From Bdellovibrionales bacterium (lineage in GTDB: Bacteria > Bdellovibrionota > UBA1018 > CAIMNF01), in NCBI GenBank assembly GCA_018266375.1, contig JAFEAO010000005.1, positions 393,185 to 457,184 of the forward strand: a stretch of DNA of 64,000 nt, read 5' to 3'. The notes beneath the pieces were generated by a model. The model had not been told where the DNA came from. It did no database searches and worked only from the letters and a program-made list of their open reading frames with translations. A program made the translations under genes and the position numbers. Of the stretch, positions 8,014 to 17,714 are shown one piece after another (positions within the stretch are counted from its first letter, which is position 1; every line of letters starts with the position of its first letter).

Positions 8014-8202
8014 ATGAAAGACGACTATATTCTCAAGGGCCAGACCGTAAACGTTCAAATTGAGCTCGAAAAAGAGGTCGCGGAAACTCTTAAAAAAATG
8101 TCCGAATTCTCCAAGTATAAGGAGTCGGAAATCGTGAATACCGCCATTAAGCGTTTTATCGCCGTTCACAGTGATTTCCTACCCAAGAAAGTCCGTGTCT
8201 AA
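8014..8202 (+). CDS. Small ribbon-helix-helix-like DNA-binding protein
   Basis: A 62-residue protein. Its middle has the MetJ/Arc pattern: a strand (TVNVQIELEKEV), a first helix (AETLKKMSEFSKYK), a turn, and a second helix (ESEIVNTAIKRFIAVHSDF). Such proteins dimerise and insert a two-stranded sheet into the major groove. The ATG has AAGGA upstream. The gene stands alone, with divergent and convergent neighbours and no toxin gene next to it, so it does not look like a toxin-antitoxin pair. The half-site cluster just upstream (7952-8008) suggests self-repression and perhaps control of the divergent gene at 7851. Confidence 0.6.
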   Translation: MKDDYILKGQTVNVQIELEKEVAETLKKMSEFSKYKESEIVNTAIKRFIAVHSDFLPKKVRV

Positions 8203-8248
8203 TCCCACTATGTGAAACGACACCGTAAAAAAACCGTTTTAAACGAGT

Positions 8249-10231
8249 CTATGTCGCTTGATCGAGGAGTTCGGAAATGTCTTTGACCTGAACGTGATCG
8301 ACGGCTTCTTTGGTCTTCACGCCGTCGGTGATCATGGTCACGCAGAACGGGCATGCGGTAGCGATAATGCCCGCATTGGTTTCGAGCGCCTGCTCGGTAC
8401 GGGTCACGTTTACGCGACGTCCAATGTGCTCTTCCATCCACATCCGACCGCCACCGGCGCCGCAGCACATACCCTTGTCGTGGTGTTGCTTCATCTCGAC
8501 CATCTTCACGCTTGGGATCGATTCAATCACGGAGCGAGGTTGTTCGTAGACGTTGTTCCAGCGCCCCAAGTAGCAGCTGTCGTGGAAAGTCACGGTTGCA
8601 TCGAGGGCTTTCGACGGTTTCAGTTTGCCTTCCTGAATGAGTTTCGCGATGAATTGGGAGTGGTGCACGACCTCGTAGTTTCCACCCATCGGACCGTACT
8701 CGTTCTTCAAAGTGTTGAAGCAGTGAGGGCATGCGGTAACGATACGCTTGACCTGATAACGGTTCAAGGTATCAACGTTTGTCTTCGCTAGGGTTTGGAA
8801 CAAGTACTCGTTCCCAATCCGGCGGGCTGCATCGCCGGTACAGGTTTCTTCGGTACCAAGAGTTGCGAATTTCACGCCCGCTTTGTTGAGGAGACTTACG
8901 AAAGATTTTATGACCGATTTGTTGCGATCGTCGTAAGCGCCGGCACAACCAACCCACAAGAGTACATCGACGGCGCTTGCATCGCCGACTTCAGCCATGG
9001 TTTTTACGTTCAAGCCCTCGGCCCAGTTAGCGCGTTCGCTTTGCGAAAACGCCCATGGGGTACCGTTGGTTTCCATGTTCTTGAAGACCGGTTGAACTTC
9101 GGCCGGGAACTTTGATTCCATCATGACGAGGTTTCGGCGGATGTTGTAGATCTTGTCGGTGTGTTCAATGAACACCGGGCACGCGATCTCGCACGCACGG
9201 CAAGAAGTGCACGACCAGATCACATCTTCGGTGACATGTTCGTCGATCACGTGAGTGAGTTTGTCGTCCTGGCCGGCAAGGATCGCATCTTTATTTTTGT
9301 AGAGGTTTTTCTTGATGTCGATGATCAAATTTTTAGGACTGAGCGGTTTTTCGGTATTCCAAGCCGGACAGAGGGATTGGCAACGACCGCACTCGGTGCA
9401 AGAGTAAAGGTCGAGCGTATCTTTCCAGCTCATTTGCTTGGTATTGGCGATTCCGTATTGGGTCACGGTCTCGTCCTCGAAGTTGATCGGGGTCATGCCC
9501 TTTTCGCGATCAAGCTTGCGCAAAAAAGTGTTCGGACCCGCAGCCACGATGTGCAAGTGTTTCGAGCCCGGGATATAAACCGCGAAGCCCAGAACGAGAC
9601 ACATATGAACCCATTTGAAGAAAGTGTAGAGGCCGTGGTTGACATCTTCAGAGAAGCCCATGCCGGCAAATGCTTCGGCCAGGTGCTTTGAGATAAAATA
9701 ATCATCGGTAAACCAAGGGTGCGCGCTCAGCACGTGGAACGCGTTCATGAAGAAGATCGATACCATCAGGCCGCCCGTGAAGGCTAAGATCTTGTTGGCG
9801 TCGCTCGACTGCCCGAGGTGCTTCGGCTTTTTGAAAAACCGGCGGTAACCCGCATAAAGCACCCCGAACAATACGAACGCAGTAAAAAAGTCTTGAGACC
9901 AGATCATCGCCGAGTAAAGCGTTTGGCCGATGAATTCGAAGGAAGCTCCTTCGTAGATCGTCATGCAGAACTGTTCGAGAGTTCCGATCGTAATAATCAA
10001 AAAACCCCAGAAGATCGCTGTGTGCGCGATACCGATTGCGGGATCCTGCAAAACAGCTTTTTGCCCAAGGACGTTGACGATCGCGGTTTGGATGCGTCGT
10101 CCGAAGTCGCTAAACTTCGGAGGCTTGCCTGTCTGAGCTTTTAACAACTTGTACAGGAGAGCAAATTTTTTTCCGCAAAGGTAAAAAGCACCGCCACCAA
10201 CGATCAAAAACGCCAGGGTCTGCCAGGTCAT
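8249..10231 (-). CDS. Membrane (Fe-S)-binding oxidoreductase linked to ETF
   Basis: A 660-residue protein of the HdrD/GlpC-like group that passes electrons between electron-transfer flavoprotein and the membrane quinone pool. The first ~230 residues hold several transmembrane helices of the NarI-like cytochrome b type, with histidines near 70, 166, 171 and 209. Two 4Fe-4S motifs follow: CTECGRCQSLCP (about 278-289) and CTSCRACEIACP (about 341-352). The C-terminal half has two CCG cysteine-rich domains (ACPHCFN and, later, GMCCGAGGGRMW with TACPFC). It lies nine bases after etfA. The most likely reaction is ETF:quinone oxidoreduction in fatty- or amino-acid oxidation. Confidence 0.85.
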   Translation of the reverse strand: MTWQTLAFLIVGGGAFYLCGKKFALLYKLLKAQTGKPPKFSDFGRRIQTAIVNVLGQKAVLQDPAIGIAHTAIFWGFLIITIGTLEQFCMTIYEGASFEFIGQTLYSAMIWSQDFFTAFVLFGVLYAGYRRFFKKPKHLGQSSDANKILAFTGGLMVSIFFMNAFHVLSAHPWFTDDYFISKHLAEAFAGMGFSEDVNHGLYTFFKWVHMCLVLGFAVYIPGSKHLHIVAAGPNTFLRKLDREKGMTPINFEDETVTQYGIANTKQMSWKDTLDLYSCTECGRCQSLCPAWNTEKPLSPKNLIIDIKKNLYKNKDAILAGQDDKLTHVIDEHVTEDVIWSCTSCRACEIACPVFIEHTDKIYNIRRNLVMMESKFPAEVQPVFKNMETNGTPWAFSQSERANWAEGLNVKTMAEVGDASAVDVLLWVGCAGAYDDRNKSVIKSFVSLLNKAGVKFATLGTEETCTGDAARRIGNEYLFQTLAKTNVDTLNRYQVKRIVTACPHCFNTLKNEYGPMGGNYEVVHHSQFIAKLIQEGKLKPSKALDATVTFHDSCYLGRWNNVYEQPRSVIESIPSVKMVEMKQHHDKGMCCGAGGGRMWMEEHIGRRVNVTRTEQALETNAGIIATACPFCVTMITDGVKTKEAVDHVQVKDISELLDQAT

Positions 10232-10240
10232 GTTGAGTTA

Positions 10241-11206
10241 TTACTCCTTAAGTTTTTTGCACTCCGCAGTTAAAGCCGGCACTACTTGAAATAAATCACC
10301 AACGACGCCGTAGTCCGCGACCTGGAAGATCGGGGCTTGCGGGTCGGTGTTAATCGCAACGATGCACTTCGACGTGCGCATTCCGGCCAAATGCTGGATC
10401 GCGCCCGAGATGCCGCAAGCGATGTAGAGGCTGGGAGAAACTACCTTACCGGTTTGACCGACCTGATCGCGATGCGGACGATATCCTGCGTCGACAGCGG
10501 CGCGTGATGCGCCGACTGCTGCACCGAGGGTATCGGCTAGCTCTTCGATGATTTTGAAGTTGTCAGCACTCTTCAGTGATCGGCCGCCTGAAACAACGAC
10601 GCCGGCCTCAGTCACGTCCGGACGTGCAGAGTTGCCTTTAACCACTTCAAGAATTTTGGTTTTGAGGCCGCCGAGATCGACGGTAAGGTTAGTGGCGTCG
10701 GCAGTTTTGCCGGCTTCCGGCTTAGGCACACCGATTGAGTTCGGGCGCACAGTCGCCATTTTGATTCCGCTACCCATATACTCAACGTCAGCCATCGCTT
10801 TGCCCGAATAGACCGGACGCTTCAAGGTCAACGATGCGCCGCTAAAAGCGAGAGACGTGCAGTCAGTTGCGAGCGCACCGTCCACTTGTGCGGCAACACT
10901 TGGAAGAAGGTCGCGGCCCATTGGGGTATGAGAGGCCAATACGATTTCAGGCGAAACCGTTTTGATCGCCGCTACCAATGCGCGAGCGTAAGCTTCATTC
11001 GTGTAGTTTTTGAGGGCACCGTCTTGAGCGACGTGAACCTTGCTTGCGCCGTAGCTTGCGCATTCATTGGCGAGACCCGCGACGCCATCACCGATGATGA
11101 CCGCGTGGGTCTCATTGCCTGCTTTCGCAGACGCACCGAGGAGTTCGAAGCTCGCTTTTTTGAGTTTGCCGTCACGTTGTTCAACAAATACCAGTACCTT
11201 AGCCAT
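10241..11206 (-). CDS. etfA: Electron transfer flavoprotein alpha subunit
   Basis: A 321-residue EtfA of normal length. ETF is a soluble FAD heterodimer that collects electrons from acyl-CoA and other dehydrogenases. The C-terminal FAD domain is unmistakable: [17 protein letters not shown] followed by [20 protein letters not shown] and DLFQVVP. The N-terminal half is the usual Rossmann-like domain opening [17 protein letters not shown]. The start overlaps the etfB stop (TAATG). The partner Fe-S oxidoreductase follows, giving a complete route to quinone. Confidence 0.95.
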   Translation of the reverse strand: MAKVLVFVEQRDGKLKKASFELLGASAKAGNETHAVIIGDGVAGLANECASYGASKVHVAQDGALKNYTNEAYARALVAAIKTVSPEIVLASHTPMGRDLLPSVAAQVDGALATDCTSLAFSGASLTLKRPVYSGKAMADVEYMGSGIKMATVRPNSIGVPKPEAGKTADATNLTVDLGGLKTKILEVVKGNSARPDVTEAGVVVSGGRSLKSADNFKIIEELADTLGAAVGASRAAVDAGYRPHRDQVGQTGKVVSPSLYIACGISGAIQHLAGMRTSKCIVAINTDPQAPIFQVADYGVVGDLFQVVPALTAECKKLKE

Positions 11207-11979
11207 TAGATCACCTTCGCTTCGTTATGAAGTGCAGTAACAAGTGCTTTTGCCTGAGCAGCAGCGTCGCCTTCGATTTTTTTGCCGGCCTGCTTCGGAG
11301 GAGGAAGCTGTAAGCCTTTCATTTTAATTTTCTGGTCGGATGGGCTAGCGCCAACATCGGCCAAAGACATTTTCTTCACCTCTTTTTTCTTTGCTTTCAT
11401 AATGTTCGGAAGAGTCGCGTAGCGCGGTTCGTTCAAGCCTTTTGAGCCCGAGACCACGACTGGCTGACTGACTTCCACCATCTCGAACGCGCCGCCTTCG
11501 ATCTCGCGTTTGCACTTGAGGGTGGTGCCGTTGTATTCGATGCCGACCACGGTCCCAACTGAGGGAACGCCGATGTAAGTGGCAACGAGTTGCGGTACTT
11601 GAGCCGCGCCGTCGTCGATTGCTTCTTTACCGAAGTAAACGATGTCGACCTTAGCTTCTTTTTTGAGAGCGCCGGCGAGAGCTTTTGCCGCGAACGCGCT
11701 GTCTGCGGTTTCTGGAAGCTCAACATGGATCGCATTGTCCGCACCCATGGCGAGAGCGGTACGGAGAGCCTCAACGGTTCGATCCGGACCTGCGGTGATG
11801 ACGGTTACAGTGCTGCCTGCGTTTTTTTCTTTTACGCGAAGAGCTTCCTCCACTGCAAATTCATCGTAGGGAGACATAATCCATTTAATGCCAGCAGCGT
11901 CGATTCCGGAGCCGTCGCCGTTAACTTTGATCTTCGTTTCAGTGTCCGGAACCTGCTTGATACAGACGTAGAGGTTCAT
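11206..11979 (-). CDS. etfB: Electron transfer flavoprotein beta subunit
   Basis: A 257-residue EtfB that pairs with EtfA and holds the structural AMP. The opening MNLYVCIKQVPDTETKIKV and IMSPYDEFAVEEALRVKEK are family hallmarks, as is ALAMGADNAIHVE. GAQVPQLVA and EPRYATLPNIMKAKKKEV complete the signature. AAGGAT lies before the ATG. It begins 30 bases after the end of batD on the same strand, so it may share the Bat transcript, an unusual link between an envelope chaperone cluster and an electron carrier. Confidence 0.95.
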   Translation of the reverse strand: MNLYVCIKQVPDTETKIKVNGDGSGIDAAGIKWIMSPYDEFAVEEALRVKEKNAGSTVTVITAGPDRTVEALRTALAMGADNAIHVELPETADSAFAAKALAGALKKEAKVDIVYFGKEAIDDGAAQVPQLVATYIGVPSVGTVVGIEYNGTTLKCKREIEGGAFEMVEVSQPVVVSGSKGLNEPRYATLPNIMKAKKKEVKKMSLADVGASPSDQKIKMKGLQLPPPKQAGKKIEGDAAAQAKALVTALHNEAKVI

Positions 11980-12009
11980 TGATGGGGATCCTTTCTTTGT
12001 ATGAAAAGA

Positions 12010-13899
12010 TTACCCTTTTTGGGCCGAAATATCCGCACAAAGTTTCTTGGCGTTCTCGATCATTTGCGGTGTTTTTTGCTGGGCGTCCTGATCGCTCACG
12101 ATGCCCGCTTGACTCGCGAATCGAATGGTCTCCGAGAACTCGAAAATTGATGCGATGACCTGCCATTGATCGCGCCTGACAGAGAAATTGTCCGTCAAAA
12201 CTTTGGCGAGTTCGCGCTGTGGCATGGCGCGAGATGTGATACCGAAAGCTTCATCCAACGATTGATAGAGTTGGTCGACGACTTTTTCCATTACTTCTGA
12301 AAACTGGAGAGCAGCTGCGTTCGTTTTAGAGAGTTCTTGGGCTTCGCGTTGAAGCTGATTCCACCAACTATCCATGCCTTGGCGACGTTTGATGAGTTCC
12401 AAACGTGCGAGAGAGCGTTTTTTTGTCTCGTCGAAGAGCACCAAACTTACAAAGCAGAGCAGGACAACGAGTCCGAACCAAGCCACCCAGCGCCACCACG
12501 GTTGGCCAAGGAACGAAGAAGGAGCTTCGGCCTGAGGGGAGTTTTTTGTGCGAAGGGCACCGTAATCTTCTTTTGTTTTGTCTGGAGCGTTATTTTCACC
12601 ACCAGATTCTTTAGATTGGTCATTTACAGCGGGTTGAGCGGGAGCGGCGTTCGGGTCGCCTTCCGAAACTTGGATCGGAATCGCCGCTGTTTTCTTACGG
12701 ACATAAGCGCGCGCTTCCGGGTTAAAGAACTCGAACTCAATCGGTGGAATTTCAAAGTTACCCTTTTCTTGAGGGATGAGAACAATTTCAAAGGTTTTTT
12801 CGGTTACGCCTTGCCCGAGGTTTTTGGATTTACCTTGGGTCTCGTAAAACTTGAGCTGCTTCGGCCAGTTCACCGGTGGAAACTCTATCAGGTTCGTGTT
12901 GCCTTTTCCGCGAATACTCACTCGCAGCGTGAGCGGTGAGTAAGCTTTCATCGTGGTCAGATCGAGTTGCGCCGAGAGATCGAAGTTGCCGACACCACCC
13001 GTGAAGAGCTGGGTCTTTCCTTCTTCAGGAACAGGACTGACCTCAACCGTGATCGGATCGCTTTTTGAAGTTGCGGTTCGAGGAGTGACCTGAGTGAAGA
13101 ACTGGAAGAACGGATCTTCCATCATGTCGTCGTTGGCCTGGTTGCGGGGAATGTAGTCGGCGCGGACGTTTAAGCTGTCGATCTTCAGTTTGCCGTCGCG
13201 AATCGGGTAGAGGGCATAACGAGCGAGGAGGGCGCGTTCAAACGGAATTCCCCCGAGGCTGACCGCTTCATAGTCGGGACGTCCCGAGAGAATCGGCATT
13301 TCCAAGTCTTCGCGAATAAAACCTTCAAACGAAGGGTATTGCATCACATCGCGGATGTTCACGCGAGTGCGACGGTACAAATAGTAGCTGACGATAAGCT
13401 GCTCGCCTTTATAGATCCGTGACTTATTGACTTCAGCCCGCATAAAAAAGTTTTTTTGATCCGCATTGAGCTGAGGTTTGTCGCCGGTGATCTGATGCTT
13501 ATTGTACGGGTTGTCTTGTGCCACCTGCACGCTCAGATCTGGTGCTTTGTCTCCGCCATTGACAATATTCTTAATTTTAAGGGAACCGACTTTCGTCGGA
13601 CGGAGAATATAAGTGATCGAACGCTCGGACTTGTTTTCGAACTTGCCGTTAACGTAAACTGATTGAAATTGCGAGTTCTCAAACTGGTTCATGATCTCAA
13701 AATCCGGAGCATCGAACTTCGGATTGAGCTGATCGCCTCCGCTCGCGGTGATTTTCAAAGTAACCGACTCGTCGAGAGGTACTTCGGTTCGATCGACTGA
13801 AGCCTGGATCGCCGCTTGCACGAATGATGTGAAGAACAGAACTCCCGCAACGACGGTATTGCGGAAAAATCGAGTGATTCGACTACCAGTCTTTGTCAT
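12010..13899 (-). CDS. batD: BatD-family oxygen-tolerance protein
   Basis: A 629-residue exported membrane protein. Residues ~1-29 form a signal peptide (ending SFVQA). The large periplasmic part contains several Ig-like beta domains, starting IQASVDRTEVPLDESVTLKI, the BatD opening. A transmembrane helix (WVAWFGLVVLLCFVSLVLF) lies near residue 480, followed by a helical cytoplasmic tail. BatD belongs to the Bat complex with the VWA proteins BatA and BatB and the MoxR ATPase; loss affects aerotolerance and envelope integrity in other bacteria. The start overlaps the end of the batB gene by 17 bases. Confidence 0.85.
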   Translation of the reverse strand: MTKTGSRITRFFRNTVVAGVLFFTSFVQAAIQASVDRTEVPLDESVTLKITASGGDQLNPKFDAPDFEIMNQFENSQFQSVYVNGKFENKSERSITYILRPTKVGSLKIKNIVNGGDKAPDLSVQVAQDNPYNKHQITGDKPQLNADQKNFFMRAEVNKSRIYKGEQLIVSYYLYRRTRVNIRDVMQYPSFEGFIREDLEMPILSGRPDYEAVSLGGIPFERALLARYALYPIRDGKLKIDSLNVRADYIPRNQANDDMMEDPFFQFFTQVTPRTATSKSDPITVEVSPVPEEGKTQLFTGGVGNFDLSAQLDLTTMKAYSPLTLRVSIRGKGNTNLIEFPPVNWPKQLKFYETQGKSKNLGQGVTEKTFEIVLIPQEKGNFEIPPIEFEFFNPEARAYVRKKTAAIPIQVSEGDPNAAPAQPAVNDQSKESGGENNAPDKTKEDYGALRTKNSPQAEAPSSFLGQPWWRWVAWFGLVVLLCFVSLVLFDETKKRSLARLELIKRRQGMDSWWNQLQREAQELSKTNAAALQFSEVMEKVVDQLYQSLDEAFGITSRAMPQRELAKVLTDNFSVRRDQWQVIASIFEFSETIRFASQAGIVSDQDAQQKTPQMIENAKKLCADISAQKG

Positions 13900-15670
13900 G
13901 TGGCGCCTCTCGTCCTTTCTGGTCCTTTAGTCGTTTATGATATAGCTGTTTTTCGCGATCGGAAAGGTCGTTCATGATCCCTTCTGCGACATCCTTTGAG
14001 AGTGTTCCGCTATGGAAGTCCCGTTTTTTAGTGTCGAGCTGGTTCGGTTGTTGGTTCTTTTTATCCTTACCGTCTTGATCCTGTTTTCCGTCTTTCGGTT
14101 TTGGCTGGTCTTTGCTGTCTTTGTCGTCTTTGGAATCTTTTTTTTGGTCGTTTTGTTTTTGCTGCTGTTGTTGATCCTGTTGAACTTGCATCAAGGCTTC
14201 GCGAGCTCTCCTTTCGAGCTCGGGCTGATTGGAGATTTTGGCCATTTCAATCGCCTGGGTTAAACGATCGTAAGCTGCATCGACGTTCTTGGCTTCGTGT
14301 TGGGTCAGTCCTTCGTTGTAGAGTGACTTCGCGGCCGACTCATAGTCGCCTTGATTTAGGGCTTTCTTAGTGGATTCTTGAAAGTGCGTGATCGCTTCTT
14401 CGATACGCTTTGCTTTTGCGAGAGCCGTGCCTTCATTGAATTCAAGGGTGGAATTGTCCTTGTCGAGATTGTGAGCGCTGTCGTAAGCCTGCGCCGAAGA
14501 TTCGTAATCATTTTCATTATAGAGTTGCTTGCCTTTTTTACTCCGCAGATAGCCCTCAAGCGTCTGCGCCTGCGCCGAGGAGACCACAAAGAAAATCGCG
14601 GTTGCGGCGGTGGCTGCCGCGACAGCGGCTTTGCGCCGAGCGCGAAACTCCCACAGTCTCTTAGGCCGACGATAGCCCACAAACAAATGGATCAAGAAAA
14701 ATAGTACCGATGCCGCCAGGAAATATTGGTAACGATCGATCTTCGTGATGTTTTTTTGTTCTTTGGTGGATCCACGGCTATAGCTCGATAAAAATTTCGA
14801 AGCCGTGTAAGCGGCGTCATCCGGATTTACAAGTTCAAAAGATTTGCCGTCGCCGGCTTCCGCAATCTCGGCGGCCAGATCCTTATTAACGCGCGTAAGA
14901 ATGGGTTTGCCGCTTCGATCTTTTTTGTAAGTTTGAAGCACGCCGTTTTCATTGCGAATTGGGATCGGTGCGCCTTCGCTCAGACCCACTGTTACAACGA
15001 GAAAACCTGCGCCGAAGTCTTTGATCCGCTCGGCAGCGGCCTTTGCGCCTTGGCCAAAATCCTCGCCGTCGGTGATCATGATGACGGCACGCGATGTTTT
15101 TTTATCGTCTTCGGCGCCGCGCTCAAAACTTTTAATGGCGGCGTCGATCGCGTTTGCGATATTGGTGCCTTGATTTTGAATTGCTCCGGGATCGAGCGTG
15201 CCTACCATCTCACCGACATAGCCGAAATCATTTGTGAGTGGAACGGCGACATAGGCGCTTTCCGCAAATCCAACGACACCGACGCGGTCGTTTGGAAGCT
15301 GGGTTAAAAGTTTTTTGACAAAAGTCTGTGCGCGGCTCAAACGGCTTGGCAAAACGTCTTCGGCGCTCATGCTGTTTGAAAGATCAAGAAGCACGATGAT
15401 GTCCATGCCTTCGCTTCGAAGTACTTCTTCGTGCTCGCCCCATTGCGGACGAGCTAATGAGATCGCGGCAAAGACAAGAGCGATGGCGACCGAATAGAAG
15501 CGAGTGGTGAAAACCCGACGGCTGAATTCCGGGATTATGATGACCCACATTTTAGGATCAATCCACTGTGCGAGCTTCTTTTGCCGGCGCGAGTATAAAA
15601 ACCCGAACAAGATGTGAAACGCGATCAAGATCGGAATTAAAAGCAGTGCCTGCGGATTCGCGAAACTCAT
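13883..15670 (-). CDS. batB: BatB VWA protein fused to a BatC-type TPR domain
   Basis: A 595-residue protein. N-terminal membrane helices (LLIPILIAFHILFGF and a second near 60-75) frame a von Willebrand A domain with a complete MIDAS motif D96-L-S98-N-S100 and TDGED downstream. A helix near 310-330 follows, then another near 350. The C-terminal part carries TPR helices (YNENDYESSAQAYDSAHNL and SLYNEGLTQHEAKNVDAA) and a Gln/Lys/Asp-rich tail. In many genomes the TPR part is a separate gene, batC, so this is a BatB-BatC fusion. The ATG at 15670 overlaps the batA stop as ATGA and matches the batA opening; a GTG/ATG further upstream would not. Confidence 0.85.
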   Translation of the reverse strand: MSFANPQALLLIPILIAFHILFGFLYSRRQKKLAQWIDPKMWVIIIPEFSRRVFTTRFYSVAIALVFAAISLARPQWGEHEEVLRSEGMDIIVLLDLSNSMSAEDVLPSRLSRAQTFVKKLLTQLPNDRVGVVGFAESAYVAVPLTNDFGYVGEMVGTLDPGAIQNQGTNIANAIDAAIKSFERGAEDDKKTSRAVIMITDGEDFGQGAKAAAERIKDFGAGFLVVTVGLSEGAPIPIRNENGVLQTYKKDRSGKPILTRVNKDLAAEIAEAGDGKSFELVNPDDAAYTASKFLSSYSRGSTKEQKNITKIDRYQYFLAASVLFFLIHLFVGYRRPKRLWEFRARRKAAVAAATAATAIFFVVSSAQAQTLEGYLRSKKGKQLYNENDYESSAQAYDSAHNLDKDNSTLEFNEGTALAKAKRIEEAITHFQESTKKALNQGDYESAAKSLYNEGLTQHEAKNVDAAYDRLTQAIEMAKISNQPELERRAREALMQVQQDQQQQQKQNDQKKDSKDDKDSKDQPKPKDGKQDQDGKDKKNQQPNQLDTKKRDFHSGTLSKDVAEGIMNDLSDREKQLYHKRLKDQKGREAPHDKDW

Positions 15671-16656
15671 GCCCACTGTCTCCATATAATGACGGAGAGA
15701 AGCCGTTCAAGAGCTAAGCAGCAAAATGCGACGATAAGGTATGGAATAAATCCCTCGTCGTATCGGACCTTGTCTCGAGTGGTGACTTCGTTTTTTTCGA
15801 GTTTGTCGATGCTCTTGAACACATCGTAAAGAGCTTTTTCGTCCTGGACGCGGTAGAATCGACCGTCGGTCTTCTCGGAGATCTGCTGCAAGAGGCTGGT
15901 ATTGAGCTTGTTTTCAACCCAAACGTAAGTGTAGGTGGTGCCGAGTGGGGTTTGCTGCGGAAACGGCTGACGAACGCGGCCCTCGGTACCGATCGCGACC
16001 GAGTAAGTGCGGATACCGTAACCTTTTGCGAGCTCGCCCGCTGTGAGCGGGTCGATCCGGCCGACGTTGCTGTCGCCGTCGGTAAGGAGGATGATCACGC
16101 GACTTTTTGCGGTCGATTTTTTAAGGCGGTTCACGGCGAGAGCCAAGCCATCGCCGATGGCGGTCCCGTCGCGAAGTCCGTTCCCGCCGGGTTCGACGGT
16201 TTGAAGTTGAGACATCAACAGTCCGTAATCAAGCGTCGGAGGAGCAAGCGTGAGGGGCTCACCGCTGAAAATGATGAAGCCGATCCGATCGGATTTACGG
16301 CCTTCGATAAAGGTTTTGAAAGTCTGCTTGGCGATCTCCATCCGGTTCTTATCGCCCATGTCTTGAATGAGCATACTCAGAGAGACATCGAGCACCATGA
16401 CGATGTCAATCCCGTTAGCTTTGCGTTCCTGCGAGCGCGAGATGGCTTGAGGTCGAGCAAGCGCAAAAATTAAGCAAGCAAGACCGATCGCTTTTAAGAT
16501 TGTCGAGATAAAAGACGGGTCAAAAAACCTTCCGGAATTTTTGCGATGTTGAAAGTGCATCCGGATAAACGGAGTTCTCGATGATTGCAGCCAGTAAAAA
16601 AAGAATACCGGGATCAGCAATAGAAGTAACAATGCTTGAGGAGTTGCAAATCTCAT
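15667..16656 (-). CDS. batA: BatA VWA-domain membrane protein
   Basis: A 329-residue protein with an N-terminal membrane anchor (ALLLLLLIPVFFFYW), a second helix near 52-67, a VWA domain with MIDAS D90-V-S92-L-S94, ITLLTDGDSN-type strand (VIILLTDGDSNVG), and a C-terminal membrane helix (FIPYLIVAFCCLALERLL). VWA proteins of this kind are metal-dependent adaptors worked on by MoxR ATPases. The ATG at 16656 was chosen because it overlaps the upstream stop (ATGA) and aligns with the batB start; a longer ORF to 16716 overlaps the previous gene without family sequence. Confidence 0.88.
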   Translation of the reverse strand: MRFATPQALLLLLLIPVFFFYWLQSSRTPFIRMHFQHRKNSGRFFDPSFISTILKAIGLACLIFALARPQAISRSQERKANGIDIVMVLDVSLSMLIQDMGDKNRMEIAKQTFKTFIEGRKSDRIGFIIFSGEPLTLAPPTLDYGLLMSQLQTVEPGGNGLRDGTAIGDGLALAVNRLKKSTAKSRVIILLTDGDSNVGRIDPLTAGELAKGYGIRTYSVAIGTEGRVRQPFPQQTPLGTTYTYVWVENKLNTSLLQQISEKTDGRFYRVQDEKALYDVFKSIDKLEKNEVTTRDKVRYDEGFIPYLIVAFCCLALERLLSVIIWRQWA

Positions 16657-17714
16657 CGTGCACCCCCAGCCGGAGTGTTTGGCCGCAGTTGTGCCGACGT
16701 GATCTGTCTGGCCCAACGATGAACGATCGCGAGCGATTTTAACTTGTGCCGCGAATAGGTATTGCTGGTATAGGCGCCCAAATGTTCTCGTTTCACGAAT
16801 TTGATCTGATCGAGCTCATCGAAGAGTTCTGAAATCTCCAGTAGTTCGTTCGGACCCATGCCCACCGAACGAAGGAGCCCCAGCATCTCGGCCGACGTCG
16901 ATTCAGACGCGTCGACCTTGAATCGCGCCGAGAAAAAGTCTTTAAGAATCTCCGATACGCCGAACGCGACCGGCTTACCTGCTTCAAGGCCGTATGGATT
17001 ATTCTGAAACAGCGTTTCCAGGCGTTTGATGGCAACGGTGTGTTCTGGCTCTTCAACCTTTACAGGCGGCGTCTTTGTCGCGGTAACCGGCGCTTTTTTC
17101 AGCTTCTTTAGTAACCAAACGCCAAACGCCGCTAATGCGAAGAGGATTGCGATGCCGAGCACGATGAACTTCGTCGGCAAAGGAATGTTCATCGGATCCA
17201 AAAGTTCCGGTTTTTGCTCTGCCTTCTTTTCGAGTGCGATCACGGTAACGGTAAACGGCTGAGTGCGTGCAATCGCGACGAAGTTCTGGTCTTTGGATTT
17301 GATCACAAGAGTAGGGAGGGTTTGGCGTCCTTCCTTGAGTGGCGCGACGATGATTCGCAAACTGCCGGCGACCCATAGAGTATTCTGATCCAGGTACCAA
17401 CCCAGCTCGGTAAGTTTTTGTGATCCATCGGGTACGTTTAAACTAAACTGCGGTTCACCCTTGATCCACTCCGGCTTGATCTCGATGACGAGAGGAATGC
17501 GATCGCCTAACTGAACTTGGTTGCCGGCAGAGTTTTTACTGAGGGCCCGAACCGATGCTTCCGGTAAAGTCGAAATGTCCTGGGGCGTAGTGATGGGCAA
17601 CGGTTCCGCAGCATGAGCGGATCCGATCCACAAAGATAAACCCAGCGCGATCGCACCGAGAAAGTTATTTGGCTTTCTTCCGTTTCCGGAGAAAACGCAC
17701 CAGCCGTTCTGCAT
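16653..17714 (-). CDS. BatD-like exported membrane protein between DUF58 and BatA
   Basis: A 353-residue protein. The first ~36 residues include a signal peptide (FLGAIALGLSLWIGSAHA). A beta-rich periplasmic part follows, with IPLVIEIKPEWIKGEPQFSL resembling the Ig-like opening of BatD. A transmembrane helix lies near 180-200 (FIVLGIAILFALAAFGVWLL). The C-terminal helical domain (RLETLFQNNPYGLEAGKP ... ELLEISELFDELDQIKF) is the type found after the membrane helix in BatD and DUF4381 proteins. The ATG has AGGA in front and overlaps the DUF58 gene by 50 bases. Position argues for a role in the same complex. Confidence 0.7.
   Translation of the reverse strand: MQNGWCVFSGNGRKPNNFLGAIALGLSLWIGSAHAAEPLPITTPQDISTLPEASVRALSKNSAGNQVQLGDRIPLVIEIKPEWIKGEPQFSLNVPDGSQKLTELGWYLDQNTLWVAGSLRIIVAPLKEGRQTLPTLVIKSKDQNFVAIARTQPFTVTVIALEKKAEQKPELLDPMNIPLPTKFIVLGIAILFALAAFGVWLLKKLKKAPVTATKTPPVKVEEPEHTVAIKRLETLFQNNPYGLEAGKPVAFGVSEILKDFFSARFKVDASESTSAEMLGLLRSVGMGPNELLEISELFDELDQIKFVKREHLGAYTSNTYSRHKLKSLAIVHRWARQITSAQLRPNTPAGGAR

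Noticed and set aside
9161..9691. 176-codon antisense ORF opposite the Fe-S oxidoreductase
   Set aside because: Overlaps the conserved cluster-binding region on the other strand and shows no family sequence.
14141..14190. Gln-rich run in batB as a phase-variable simple repeat
   Set aside because: The codons are a mixture of CAA and CAG interrupted by GAT and AAA, so there is no uniform repeat to slip on.
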